From Bacillus sp. FJAT-42315 (GTDB lineage Bacteria > Bacillota > Bacilli > Bacillales > Domibacillaceae), in the NCBI RefSeq assembly GCF_002797375.1, contig NZ_KZ454941.1, positions 1,409,321 to 1,473,320 of the forward strand: a stretch of 64,000 nt of DNA, read 5' to 3'. Of this stretch, positions 18,150-28,520 are shown in pieces. Position 1 is the first letter of the stretch; each line of letters begins with the position of its first letter. Below the pieces are notes generated by a model. The model saw only the letters and a program-made list of their open reading frames with translations, had not been told where the DNA came from and did no database searches. Made by a program: the position numbers and the translations under genes.

Positions 18150-18857
18150 TTACTTGTATTCTGTATTTCTACGATATTGACTCGGTGTCATGCCTTCGTA
18201 CGTTTGAAAAAGTCTCGTTAACGATGATTGATGCTCCAATCCGACTTGAATAGCAATGTGTAGGATGGGTAAATCGGTATGGCGGAGTAACTCTTTCGCT
18301 TTATTTAAGCGAACGTCTCTTATATAGGAAGCTGGGGACTTCCCGGTTTCCTTCATAAACCATTCTGAAAAATAAGTGCGATTGTAATGCTCTAGTGAGG
18401 CTAGCTGGCTGATCGAAATCGGTTCATCATAATGCTCATGAATATATCGGATCGACTTCGGTTGTTGTGCTTGAAGTAAATGATAGGAAATGTAAGGATA
18501 GAGTTTCTTGAGTGCCGCTTTTTGGCCCGTTTCATTTAAAAGCAAGTTCCGAATCCCTTTCCAATGGTCTGTTAATCCGATGGAAGTGCTTCTATTCTGT
18601 AACTCTTTCGGCGACAGCATAAAGTAAGGAATATCTAATACTAAACATTCATTTCGAACAGTTGAATGAAAGGTATGATCGCACTGAGGTGGAATATAAA
18701 ATAAGGTTTGATCATCTAGTTGAAGAGTTTGGGTCTCTGTTTGAATGGCTAGCTCTCCTTGGAGAGGGAAAATCATTTGAGCGTACAGATGAGCATGTGT
18801 ATCTTGAATCGCTGAATATGTTCGCCGTTCCGCTAGGATTTTTTCGATAGATTCCAT
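18150..18857 (-). CDS. AraC-family transcriptional regulator
   Basis: A 235-residue protein. The N-terminal part (about 20-90) resembles a cupin effector domain (HAHLYAQMIFPLQGEL). The C-terminal two-HTH AraC domain starts near residue 140 (YDEPISISQLASLEHYNRTYFSEWF) and includes GKSPASYIRDVRLNKAKELL and the closing GMTPSQYRR. It is probably an activator of the neighbouring EamA transporter gene. The start ATG 18857 has TTGGAG 8 bases upstream; a GTG at 18866 is in frame but overlaps the SD. Confidence 0.9.
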   Translation of the reverse strand: MESIEKILAERRTYSAIQDTHAHLYAQMIFPLQGELAIQTETQTLQLDDQTLFYIPPQCDHTFHSTVRNECLVLDIPYFMLSPKELQNRSTSIGLTDHWKGIRNLLLNETGQKAALKKLYPYISYHLLQAQQPKSIRYIHEHYDEPISISQLASLEHYNRTYFSEWFMKETGKSPASYIRDVRLNKAKELLRHTDLPILHIAIQVGLEHQSSLTRLFQTYEGMTPSQYRRNTEYK

Positions 18858-19176
18858 TTTGATCACTCCAAAGGATTTATTTTTTCAAACCAGCTGCAAA
18901 GAAGGGACCATTAACTGTAATGGTAGATAGGATACGAGCCATTTTATAATTTCAAGCCATAATAAAAAAACAGGTTGTTCATTATTATAGCTTGAAATTA
19001 AGGAGGAATAAAATATATCCAAAAACAAATTGTTACTAGCTTCATCCATTGTCGCATTAAATGGGTGGAAGTAAAAGGTGATGAAGATAGCTCTGTAAAA
19101 ACTTATAATAGAAGTAGATAGAGAGAGTATCGTCTTCTATGTAGATATAACTAATTGTGAAAAAGGACGTATGATA
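18858..19176. other. intergenic region with a relic of an exported-protein start
   Basis: No intact gene. AGGAGG at 19001-19006 is followed 8 bases later by ATA and 18 codons that read like a signal peptide start (KNKLLLASSIVAL), ending in a TAA at 19072-19074. This looks like the remnant of an exported-protein gene whose ATG became ATA and whose body is gone. The rest is A+T-rich promoter territory for the kinase gene; no clear boxes were identified. Confidence 0.35.
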
Positions 19177-22100
19177 ATGAAGAAGAATATAACAATTATC
19201 GTTGCTATTATCATGTTATTTCTCTCGGTGTTTTTGTTTGAGAATTGGGGTTATTTCGAATCTGGCACTCGGAAAATAGTAAAAGATGGTGAGTTAACGT
19301 TAACTGAAGCGGATCTGCAAGGGAATTCAGTATGGCAGTTAGACGGTGAATGGTCTTTTTATCCGAACGAGCTTCTTTCACCAACGCAATCTCTAGAACC
19401 ATATGAAGAGAATAGATTAGTAATCCCTGTTCCAAAAACATGGGATGATTATGTGGAGCCGAATGCAGAAGGTGTGTCAGTAGGTACATACCATTTGAAA
19501 ATTCATGTATCTAGAGATGGAGAATACGGCTTTTATATAAAGACGATTCGCCAAGCCAATCGTGTATTCATCAATGGTGAAGAAGTTGGGGGGATAGGGA
19601 ACCCTAGTCAGTCTGCAGCAACATTTGAAAAGGAAAATGATGATAAATATGTTGTGTTTGGTAAAAGTGAGAATCAAGTGATCGACCTTATGGTTCATGT
19701 AGGCAATCAATCTTATCCGAAAGCGGGGATTTTATATCCGATTCAATTCGGTGAAAAAGATGGTATTCAAAAGGGTTATCTCTGGAGAATGTTAGTGGAT
19801 ATTGTGGGGATCGTTGGCTATATCGTATTTGGGCTGATTTACCTTATTTCATATTGGCAAAATAGAAAGAGAAAGGAAGAGTTATTTTTCGGATTATTTG
19901 CTTTATCGTTTGGGTTCCACCTGTCTCTTATCAATCAGAAGTGGTTTTTTGTTTTGAACTCAGATATTGATATGAACGTGCAAGTGAGTATGCAGTTAGG
20001 TACAGCACTACTCGCTCTAGCTAGCATGACTCTTTTTGTTTATTATATGTTTCCACAGCTAGTCAACCAGAGAATGATTGTAGGGGTTATAATCTTGTTG
20101 GCAGTTAGTTTTCTGGTTTATTCTGTTTATAGCTTTTTTTCAGCCCCTGTTGATTTAAAAAGTGAAGAGTTATTTTTTCGGCAAAATATATATATTTTAG
20201 TGTTGATTTTAGTGGTTTTTTATAATGTTTTTGTATTAATGAAGGCTGTTTTTCTTGATTTAGAAGGGATAAAATACCTTTTAATCGTTTTAGCCTCCCT
20301 CTTTTGTTATGCTGTTTTAGTATCTTTGAATTTTTTGTTCGGTGTACCGATCGACCATATTGCTTTATTATTGTTCTCACTAGTGTTGTTAGGCTTTTCT
20401 TCTCTATTAAGTTACCGAACAAATGTGTCGTATGAAAAGGCACAAAAGTTATCAGCAGAATTAACAGCATACAATCGAATGAAGGATGAATTTCTATTAA
20501 AGACATCGCATGAACTCCGAACACCGTTGAATGGAATATTAAATGTATCGAAAGCGTTAATGGAGGGGATGCAAGGACCATTGAAGAGAGCGCAACAGGA
20601 AAATGTGATGTTAATTCATAATGTAACGAAAAGGTTAGAACACCTCGTTGAAGATTTGCTATTTTCATCGAATTATATGACAGGAGAAGTAAGAGTTTCT
20701 ATGCAGGTGGTGCCAGTAACAGTGATGAATGAAGTTATAGAAGAAGTTAAGGTGTTTGTGCAAAACCTAAATAATATTCAGTTGATATGCAATATAGATG
20801 AAGTATTGCCACCGATGTATACGGACGAACTACGTTTTAAACAAGTGCTTTATAATTTAGTGTACAACGCATTTCGATATACAGAACAAGGGGAGATTTC
20901 CGTTCGTGCGGAAGTGCAAGATGAAATGCTTAAAATCCAAGTGAGTGATACAGGTATTGGTATTCCGTCACGTGATTTAGAGCATGTTTTTAACGCTTTC
21001 TACCAAGTGAACCCTCATAATGAAAAAGGTGGCCTTGGCCTTGGGTTAAGTATTACGAAAAACATCGTAGAAGCTTTGAATGGACAAATTAAAGTATCGA
21101 GTCAACTCGGGAAGGGAACAACTTTCACTTTTACTATCCCATTGGCGACAGAGGCAATGATTGAAATAGCCGCCGCTCAGGTATCTGCCACTAATGAAAC
21201 TGAAATATTGAAATTAGAGCTCCCTATTGAACATTTCGTGGACGGAAAAACGATTTTAGTCGTGGATGATGACCATCTTAATATTAAAGTATTAGTAGAT
21301 GCCCTTATACAAGAAGGATATTCGATCATCGCTGTTGATAACGGATTCGATGCCATAAACTATTTAAACACAATGAAGGTTGATCTAATGCTTGTTGATT
21401 TAATGATGGAAGAGATGTCTGGATATGATCTATGTAGACAGGTCAGAGAAGATTATGACATGTTGGAATTGCCGATCATTATTTTAACTGCTGTTGTGAA
21501 GCATACTGATTTAGTCCTATCACTAGAAGTCGGGGCGAATGACTACCTTCAAAAGCCGATTGATATGGATGAGTTGTTGATACGTATACGCTCTTATCTT
21601 GCTGTTCGTCAGTCATCTGTTGAAGCGATTGAGAATGAAATGAACTTTTTATATGCTCAAGTAACACCGCATTTTGTGTATAACACATTAAACACGATTA
21701 TCGGTCTCAGTTATACCAATATCGATCAAACACGTGAAGCTTTATATTGTTTATCGACCTATTTTCGAGCAAAGCTAAATGTTCATTATCGTCATACGTC
21801 CGTTTCACTAGAAGAGGAACTGGAACTTGTACAAGCATATTTATATATCGAGCAAATGCGTTTCGGGGATCGACTTGCTGTCAAATATGATATAGATGAA
21901 ACAATTGATGTGCGAATTCCAGCGTTAACGATTCAGCCACTTGTTGAAAATGCCGTGTTTCATGGTATTTCGAAAAAACAGGAAGGTGGTACAATTGAAC
22001 TTAGCGTACAGCGTGACGGTGATTTTGTTTGTATTAAAATCCAAGATGATGGTGTAGGAATACCAGAAGCTGAGCAACAGCGGCTTATGAATAAACAAAA

Positions 22101-22230
22101 TCCAAGAATTGGTTTTTCTAATCCTTTCAAAAAGATTAAATTAATGAAAAATGCTTCCTTTCAATTGTTGAGCAAGGAAGGAGAAGGAACGACCATTATG
22201 ATTTCATTACCAGAAAGGAGATTGAGATGA
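19177..22230 (+). CDS. hybrid sensor histidine kinase with two kinase modules
   Basis: About 1017 residues. Domains in order: N-terminal membrane anchor (about 5-22); extracytoplasmic 7TMR-DISM-like sensor (about 30-205); seven-helix membrane region (about 210-410); HisKA with phospho-acceptor His in HELRTP (about residue 445) and an HATPase (DTGIGIP, GLGLGLS; about 550-660); a receiver domain (DDDH about 695, Asp in VDLMM about 740, Lys in QKPID about 792); then a LytS-type HisK region (TPHFVYNTLN about 830) and a second HATPase (about 920-1015). AAAAGGA sits 9 bases before ATG 19177; ATG 19171 is too close to it. The stop overlaps the response regulator (ATGA), so the pair is one unit. Confidence 0.9.
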   Translation: MKKNITIIVAIIMLFLSVFLFENWGYFESGTRKIVKDGELTLTEADLQGNSVWQLDGEWSFYPNELLSPTQSLEPYEENRLVIPVPKTWDDYVEPNAEGVSVGTYHLKIHVSRDGEYGFYIKTIRQANRVFINGEEVGGIGNPSQSAATFEKENDDKYVVFGKSENQVIDLMVHVGNQSYPKAGILYPIQFGEKDGIQKGYLWRMLVDIVGIVGYIVFGLIYLISYWQNRKRKEELFFGLFALSFGFHLSLINQKWFFVLNSDIDMNVQVSMQLGTALLALASMTLFVYYMFPQLVNQRMIVGVIILLAVSFLVYSVYSFFSAPVDLKSEELFFRQNIYILVLILVVFYNVFVLMKAVFLDLEGIKYLLIVLASLFCYAVLVSLNFLFGVPIDHIALLLFSLVLLGFSSLLSYRTNVSYEKAQKLSAELTAYNRMKDEFLLKTSHELRTPLNGILNVSKALMEGMQGPLKRAQQENVMLIHNVTKRLEHLVEDLLFSSNYMTGEVRVSMQVVPVTVMNEVIEEVKVFVQNLNNIQLICNIDEVLPPMYTDELRFKQVLYNLVYNAFRYTEQGEISVRAEVQDEMLKIQVSDTGIGIPSRDLEHVFNAFYQVNPHNEKGGLGLGLSITKNIVEALNGQIKVSSQLGKGTTFTFTIPLATEAMIEIAAAQVSATNETEILKLELPIEHFVDGKTILVVDDDHLNIKVLVDALIQEGYSIIAVDNGFDAINYLNTMKVDLMLVDLMMEEMSGYDLCRQVREDYDMLELPIIILTAVVKHTDLVLSLEVGANDYLQKPIDMDELLIRIRSYLAVRQSSVEAIENEMNFLYAQVTPHFVYNTLNTIIGLSYTNIDQTREALYCLSTYFRAKLNVHYRHTSVSLEEELELVQAYLYIEQMRFGDRLAVKYDIDETIDVRIPALTIQPLVENAVFHGISKKQEGGTIELSVQRDGDFVCIKIQDDGVGIPEAEQQRLMNKQNPRIGFSNPFKKIKLMKNASFQLLSKEGEGTTIMISLPERRLR

Positions 22231-23327
22231 ATATCGTAATCATTGATGATGAAAAAATAGCCATCGACGTCCTAACGATTATGTTGAACAAGCTACAACA
22301 GTTTTCGATTAACATCAAAGGGGCATTCACGTATGCACAGGATGCTTTCCCGCTGTTAGATAAAGAATCAATTGATATTGTGTTTTTAGATATGGAAATG
22401 ATCGAAGTGCACGGGTTGAATGTCGCACAATATTTGCTAGAAAACTATCCATCTATACAAGTGATCTTTGTCACCGCCCATTCTCAGTTTGCGGTTGATG
22501 CTTTTGAAGTGAATGCAGTGGATTATTTGTTAAAGCCAGTACATGAAAAGCGATTAATTAAAGCGCTAAAGAAGGCGGAAAAATCAATAATCCATGTTGA
22601 CAATAGGCAAAGAAACAATGCGTTTTATGTCCGTACGCTAGGTAGCTTTCAATTGCTCACCCCGAATAAAGAAGTAGTCAAGTGGCGTACAAAAAAAGTG
22701 AAAGAATTGTTTTTGTATTTATGGATGAATAGAAATAGACTGGTGCTCAGTTCAGTTATTAAAGAAGTACTTTGGCCTGGAATAGATGAAGAAAAGTCTA
22801 CGGCTAACTTACATACAGCGATTTATCATTTAAGAAGAGTGTTTAAGCCACAAGGAAATGAGCAGCCCGTTATATTAGTAAATAATTGCTATCAGTTACA
22901 AGTAGAACTGACTAGTGATTATGGAGAATTAAATGCAATGTTAGAACAAGATCGATACAGTGAAGCAGCCATTCAAAAAATATTACATTTGTTTAATGGC
23001 GATTTTTTATTAGGAGAAGAGTATGAATGGGCTATACAGTTAAAATATCAGTTGAAACAGCGGGTATTACACGCACTTGAGAGCTACATTCAGAGTGCAG
23101 AAGCTGAGGAACACTTGGTGTTAAAACTACAAGTTTTGCAGAAAATGCTAGAGTTAGATGAATATAATGAAGAGTATATGTATGAGATGCTCCTATTTCT
23201 CATTAAACAAAATAAAAAATCGGATGTTGTGACATTTTATCAAACGGTGAAGCAACGATTAGAAGATGAATTAGGCGTGGATGTTCCACAACGTTTTCAA
23301 GAAGCATACCAACATTATTTGAAGTGA
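22227..23327 (+). CDS. response regulator with SARP/BTAD-type DNA-binding output
   Basis: A 366-residue protein. Residues 1-120 form a receiver (DDEK near 8, phospho-acceptor Asp in VFLDMEM at 55, TAHS near 84, Lys in LLKPVH near 106). Then comes a winged-helix (about 130-215; WRTKKVKELFLYLW, STANLHTAIYHLRR) and a bacterial transcriptional activator TPR-like domain (about 220-365). This SARP-like layout is rather unusual as the partner of a hybrid kinase. It overlaps the kinase gene by 4 bases. Target genes are unknown. Confidence 0.88.
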   Translation: MNIVIIDDEKIAIDVLTIMLNKLQQFSINIKGAFTYAQDAFPLLDKESIDIVFLDMEMIEVHGLNVAQYLLENYPSIQVIFVTAHSQFAVDAFEVNAVDYLLKPVHEKRLIKALKKAEKSIIHVDNRQRNNAFYVRTLGSFQLLTPNKEVVKWRTKKVKELFLYLWMNRNRLVLSSVIKEVLWPGIDEEKSTANLHTAIYHLRRVFKPQGNEQPVILVNNCYQLQVELTSDYGELNAMLEQDRYSEAAIQKILHLFNGDFLLGEEYEWAIQLKYQLKQRVLHALESYIQSAEAEEHLVLKLQVLQKMLELDEYNEEYMYEMLLFLIKQNKKSDVVTFYQTVKQRLEDELGVDVPQRFQEAYQHYLK

Positions 23328-23353
23328 TAGGAAACTAAAGTATTGAAGTGGAG

Positions 23354-23390
23354 CCCTCTAGTTAAACTATAATTGTCTAGCTAGAGGGTT
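23354..23390 (+). terminator. hairpin after the two-component genes
   Basis: CCCTCTAG (23354-23361) pairs with CTAGAGGG (23381-23388) over a 19-base loop. There is only a short T-rich tail, so this is a weak terminator call. Confidence 0.5.
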
Positions 23391-23450
23391 GTGTGTTAGT
23401 TACATTTATTAACAGAGTTCGTGTCGGTATGTTAGATAAAGGAAATTTTA

Positions 23451-24716
23451 TTATTTCCCTCTCTCAATCTTCTCATAAATCCCCGAAAGTGCCTGTTCAA
23501 ATTTCCCTGTTTTCTTCGGTTCGTAATAGCGTTTGTTTTTTATTGTATTCGGCAAATATTGCTGTTTGACCCAGCCGCTTTCAAAGTCATGTGGATATTG
23601 GTATTCCAGTCCACGCCCCAGTTCTTTCGCTCCTTGGTAGTGAGCATCTTTTAAATGACCAGGAACATCTCCACTTTTGCCGGCACGAACGTCGGCGATT
23701 GCGGCATCAATGGCAGAAATGGCAGAGTTTGATTTCGGCGATAAGCACAGCTCGATCACAGCAGAAGCAAGCGGGATTCGTGCTTCTGGGAATCCGATTT
23801 TTTCGGCTGTTTGAATGGCGGAGAGTGTACGTGGTCCCGCTTGTGGGCTCGCAAGGCCGATATCTTCATAAGCGATCACGAGCAATCTTCTTGAAATGCT
23901 CGGCAAATCGCCTGCCTCGATCAATCGGGCTAAATAGTGAAGAGCCGCGTTGGCATCACTGCCTCGAATCGATTTTTGAAAGGCGCTTAACACATCGTAA
24001 TGAGCATCGCCATCTTTATCATGAGAGAAGCTTTTCTTCTGTAAGCATTCTTCGGCAATGTTTCGATGGATGAAAATGCATCCATCGTCATTGTGTGGAG
24101 TCGATAAGACAGCGAGTTCCAGTGCATTTAACGAACTGCGAACATCGCCACCACTGGCTTGTGCGAAATGGTCTAGCGCAGTCTCTTCGATTTCTACTGG
24201 ATATTTTCCAAGTCCTCTTTCTTCATCTTTCAACGCTCTCGATAATGTTTTTTTAATTTGTTCAGGTGTGAGCGGTTTTAATTCGAAAATTTGACAGCGG
24301 CTACGAATCGCGGGGTTAATGGCATGGTAAGGATTGCTTGTTGTGGCGCCAATTAACGTAATCATCCCGTTTTCTAAAAAAGGCAACAAAAAATCTTGCT
24401 TGCCTTTATCGAGACGATGCACTTCATCAAGTAGTAAAATCACTTTCCCAGACATTTTCGCTTCTGCGGCGACAATTTCCATATCCTTTTTGTTGCTTGT
24501 GACGGCATTCAAAGTGCGGAAGGCATATTTCGTACTGCCGGCGATCGCACTAGCAATCGACGTTTTTCCAATGCCAGGTGGTCCGTATAAAATCATTGAG
24601 GATAGTTGTTTCGCCGCAACTATGCGGTGAATAATTTTCCCTTCATCAACTAGATGGTTTTGTCCAACGATTTCTTCAATTGTTCGTGGGCGCATGCGAA
24701 AGGCTAATGGTTTCAT
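23451..24716 (-). CDS. rarA: AAA ATPase RarA/MgsA, replication-recombination factor
   Basis: Clamp-loader-like AAA+ ATPase acting at stalled replication forks. 421 residues: Walker A GPPGIGKTS (near 45), Walker B LLLDEVHRL (near 94), sensor-1 IGATTSNP (near 121), then the lid and the C-terminal tetramerisation region ending with GREYQYPH-like GLEYQYPHDF (about residue 370). Length and motifs match YrvN/RarA. The chromosomal neighbour order (tcdA, rarA, cymR) is that of B. subtilis, except for the block inserted before it. Confidence 0.95.
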   Translation of the reverse strand: MKPLAFRMRPRTIEEIVGQNHLVDEGKIIHRIVAAKQLSSMILYGPPGIGKTSIASAIAGSTKYAFRTLNAVTSNKKDMEIVAAEAKMSGKVILLLDEVHRLDKGKQDFLLPFLENGMITLIGATTSNPYHAINPAIRSRCQIFELKPLTPEQIKKTLSRALKDEERGLGKYPVEIEETALDHFAQASGGDVRSSLNALELAVLSTPHNDDGCIFIHRNIAEECLQKKSFSHDKDGDAHYDVLSAFQKSIRGSDANAALHYLARLIEAGDLPSISRRLLVIAYEDIGLASPQAGPRTLSAIQTAEKIGFPEARIPLASAVIELCLSPKSNSAISAIDAAIADVRAGKSGDVPGHLKDAHYQGAKELGRGLEYQYPHDFESGWVKQQYLPNTIKNKRYYEPKKTGKFEQALSGIYEKIERGK

Positions 24717-24804
24717 ATGTATTCCTCATTTCTTTTCCCGAGTCTTTTTCTCCACTTTACCATATAGAATCAGGTATGATCATGTTATTTGTCTACTGAT
24801 CTAT

Positions 24805-24817
24805 GCTATAATAGCGG
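24805..24817 (+). promoter_or_regulatory. extended -10 promoter upstream of cymR region
   Basis: TGCTATAAT (TG-N-TATAAT) near 24807-24815 is a strong extended -10. It precedes the small ORF at 24887 and cymR and faces away from rarA. Confidence 0.5.
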
Positions 24818-24886
24818 AAGCGACCGTTTGAACTGGTACAATTTAGATGGGTATAATAAGGTATATATGAACAGGGGATTCAGTGG

Positions 24887-24976
24887 ATGAAACAGCAAGG
24901 GAATATGATGGTTAGGCTAATGATCTTTACGATTGGCCTTTTATTTATGTCTCTTGGCATTGTGTTGTTAAATTAA
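24887..24976 (+). CDS. 29-residue single-pass membrane peptide
   Basis: A short ORF with AGGGG (24873-24877) 9 bases before its ATG. It encodes a basic N-terminus and one hydrophobic helix (MIFTIGLLFMSLGIVLL, about residues 12-28). It lies between an extended -10 promoter and cymR. The sequence resembles the first helix of YczE/YitT-type membrane proteins, so it could be either a true microprotein or a gene remnant. Confidence 0.4.
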   Translation: MKQQGNMMVRLMIFTIGLLFMSLGIVLLN

Positions 24977-25021
24977 CAAAGTAAATCAACGGAAACAAGA
25001 AACTAATCGAGGTGTAAATAT

Positions 25022-25441
25022 ATGAGAATTTCAACTAAAGGTCGATATGGTTTGACGATTATGATTGAATTAGCGAAGCGACATGGAGAAGGGCCGACTT
25101 CTTTGCGAGTGATTGCGGAGGCTCATAATTTATCTGAGCATTATTTAGAGCAGCTGATCGCACCGCTCCGTAATTCTGGGCTAGTTCGCAGTATTCGCGG
25201 GGCTTACGGTGGCTATGTGCTGGGGAGAGAGCCGGAAAGCATTACAGCTGGTGACGTCATTCGCGTGCTAGAGGGACCGATTAGCTTAGTAGAAGGAATT
25301 GAAGACGAAGAACCAGCGAAACGAGAGCTGTGGATTCGCATTAGTGACGCGATTAAAAACGTACTAGAAAATACGACGTTAGATGATTTAGCCAAGCATA
25401 CCGATCAAGGTGAATCTGACGGCTATATGTTCTATATTTAA
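25022..25441 (+). CDS. cymR: Rrf2-family regulator CymR
   Basis: Master repressor of cysteine metabolism in Bacillus, acting in complex with cysteine synthase CysK. 139 residues, beginning MRISTKGRYGLTIMIELAKR, with a winged helix including the LSEHYLEQLIAPLR recognition region (about 37-50). It lacks the three Fe-S cysteines of IscR. The ATG follows GAGGTG. The gene is 3 bases from the GTG that precedes yrvO, and together with yrvO and mnmA forms a sulfur-trafficking operon. Confidence 0.93.
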   Translation: MRISTKGRYGLTIMIELAKRHGEGPTSLRVIAEAHNLSEHYLEQLIAPLRNSGLVRSIRGAYGGYVLGREPESITAGDVIRVLEGPISLVEGIEDEEPAKRELWIRISDAIKNVLENTTLDDLAKHTDQGESDGYMFYI

Positions 25442-25453
25442 GGGGTGATCGAT

Positions 25454-26599
25454 ATGCAACGAATTTATTTAGATCACGCGGCGACTTCGCCTGTTCATCC
25501 AGAAGTCATTGAAGTAATGAGTGTTCAAATGGCTGAAGTATTTGGTAATCCATCGAGCATTCATTCATTCGGACGAGCAGCACGCCATGTGGTAGACACA
25601 GCTAGAACGACGATTGCTTCAAGCATTGGTGCCGATTTTAATGAAATTATTTTTACAAGTGGTGGAACAGAAGCGGATAATTTGGCGATTGTTGGTACCG
25701 TGCGAGCGATGAAGGAACAAGGTCGTCATATTATCACAACATCCATTGAGCATCATGCGGTGTTACATACGTGTGCACAGCTAGAGAAAGAAGGCTTTGA
25801 AATCACATACTTGCCTGTGAATGAACAAGGGATTGTTCAAGTAGAGGATGTGAAAGCGGCGCTTAGAGAAGATACGATTTTAGTTTCGATTATGTATGGA
25901 AACAATGAGGTAGGATCGATTCAGCCGATCGCAGAAATTGGTGAACTGTTACAAGATCATCAAGCGTCTTTTCATACCGATGCGGTCCAAGCGTACGGGC
26001 TACAAGCGATTGATGTCAAAAAAGAGCAGATTGATTTATTAACGACATCAGGTCATAAAATCAATGGGCCTAAAGGCATCGGCTTTCTTTATGCGAAAGA
26101 AGGGCTTGCTTTATCACCAACAGTATTCGGCGGTGAGCAAGAAAGAAAGCGTCGGGCCGGAACAGAAAATGTGTCAGCGATTGTTGGGTTGGCAAAAGCG
26201 GTAGAAATCGCCGAAGCAAGTCGAGAAGAAAAAAGGCAGCAGTATATCGGTTTTAAACAGCAACTGCTTGATAATTTATCCGTTCATCAAGTCGATTTCC
26301 ATTTAAACGGATCACTTGAGCAAGCGTTACCTCACGTGATAAACTTAAGCTTTCCTGGAACGGATGTCGAGGCGATGCTTGTCAACCTTGACCTTGCAGG
26401 TGTTGCGGCTTCTAGCGGCTCCGCTTGTACAGCGGGAGCGATTGAACCGTCACATGTACTAGTAGCGATGTTTGGCAAAGAATCCGATCGTCTTCGCAAT
26501 TCGATTCGTTTTAGCTTTGGATTAGGAAATTCATCCGAGCACATTGAACAAGTAGGAAAAGTGATTGCCCAAATTACTGCCCGCTTAACGAAAGCGTAA
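25454..26599 (+). CDS. yrvO: cysteine desulfurase (YrvO/IscS-type)
   Basis: Pyridoxal-phosphate enzyme that removes sulfur from cysteine and passes it on; in B. subtilis YrvO serves MnmA for 2-thiouridylation. 381 residues from MQRIYLDHAATSP. The PLP lysine is in TSGHKINGPKG (about residue 200), and the catalytic Cys sits in SSGSACTAG (about residue 323). The ATG at 25454 is used: AGGGGTG lies just before it, and a GTG at 25445 is embedded in that SD. mnmA is next downstream, 24 bases away, which fits the desulfurase-thiolase partnership. Confidence 0.92.
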   Translation: MQRIYLDHAATSPVHPEVIEVMSVQMAEVFGNPSSIHSFGRAARHVVDTARTTIASSIGADFNEIIFTSGGTEADNLAIVGTVRAMKEQGRHIITTSIEHHAVLHTCAQLEKEGFEITYLPVNEQGIVQVEDVKAALREDTILVSIMYGNNEVGSIQPIAEIGELLQDHQASFHTDAVQAYGLQAIDVKKEQIDLLTTSGHKINGPKGIGFLYAKEGLALSPTVFGGEQERKRRAGTENVSAIVGLAKAVEIAEASREEKRQQYIGFKQQLLDNLSVHQVDFHLNGSLEQALPHVINLSFPGTDVEAMLVNLDLAGVAASSGSACTAGAIEPSHVLVAMFGKESDRLRNSIRFSFGLGNSSEHIEQVGKVIAQITARLTKA

Positions 26600-26623
26600 G
26601 CAAAAAGAAAGAGAGTGGACTGA

Positions 26624-27739
<1,116 letters not shown>

Positions 27740-27747
27740 ATAGCTGG

Positions 27748-27786
27748 AAAAACCTTTGAAGCGTCTTATTGCTTGAAAGGTTTTTT
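27748..27786 (+). terminator. intrinsic terminator after mnmA
   Basis: AAAACCTTTGAAGC pairs with GCTTGAAAGGTTTT (one G-T mismatch), followed by T residues. Confidence 0.85.
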
Positions 27787-27833
27787 CTTTGTATATGTTA
27801 TAATTTTTTTATCAAAACAGTTAGAGGTGGATT

Positions 27834-28499
27834 ATGGATAAAAATTTACAAGGTATTGAGTTTTTACAGCAAGGAAAAATTGAAGAGGCGTTAAAGCTGT
27901 TCACAGAACGAATTGAAGAAGCACCGGAAGAACCGACAGCTTATATTAACTTTGGACATGTGCTCTCGACGATTGGCGAATTGGAGCGAGCGGAAAAGTT
28001 TTATCAAAAAGCGATTGAAGTAGATCCAGAAGCTGGTGCCGCTTATTATGCATTCGGTACGTTTTTATATGAGCAAAATCATTTAGAGGAAGCTTGTAAA
28101 CAGTTCGAGCAAGCCATACATAAAGGGTTAGAGGAAAGCGATGCCTTTTTCATGCTAGGGATGACGTTGATGCAGTTGGATCAAGCGGTGTTGGCGTTGC
28201 CTTATTTACAGCGAGCAGTTGAACTGAATGAAGAAGATACAGAAGCTCGCTTCCAATTCGGCTTGGCGTTAGCGAAAGCGAATGCGTTAAATGAGGCGAT
28301 TGCTCAATTGGAGCAAGTCATTGCAGCAGATCCAGAGCATGCCGATGCGTATTATAACCTCGGTGTCGCTTATGTTGGTCATTTAGAGGATGCGGAAAAA
28401 GCGATGGCGATGTTTAATAAAGCGTTAGAAGTACAGCCGGATCATATGCTAGCAGGGTACGGGAAGAAAATGATCGAAAAGGCAGCAGAAGAAAGTTAA
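27834..28499 (+). CDS. yrrB: tetratricopeptide repeat protein (YrrB-like)
   Basis: A 221-residue protein made almost entirely of TPR units (about six; YINFGHVLSTIGELERAEKFYQKAIEVDPEAG marks one near residue 38). TPR arrays form protein-interaction scaffolds. Position between mnmA and recD2 is that of B. subtilis yrrB. A TATAAT near 27799 upstream suggests that it has its own promoter. The partner is unknown. Confidence 0.85.
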   Translation: MDKNLQGIEFLQQGKIEEALKLFTERIEEAPEEPTAYINFGHVLSTIGELERAEKFYQKAIEVDPEAGAAYYAFGTFLYEQNHLEEACKQFEQAIHKGLEESDAFFMLGMTLMQLDQAVLALPYLQRAVELNEEDTEARFQFGLALAKANALNEAIAQLEQVIAADPEHADAYYNLGVAYVGHLEDAEKAMAMFNKALEVQPDHMLAGYGKKMIEKAAEES

Positions 28500-28520
28500 G
28501 CATAGTGGAGGGTGGCGCAC

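Noticed and set aside
20105..20668. 187-codon minus-strand ORF within the sensor kinase
   Set aside because: Opposite-strand shadow of the membrane and HisKA region; composition mirrors the hydrophobic helices, no SD.
23591..24073. 160-codon plus-strand ORF opposite rarA
   Set aside because: Shadow of the well-conserved rarA frame.
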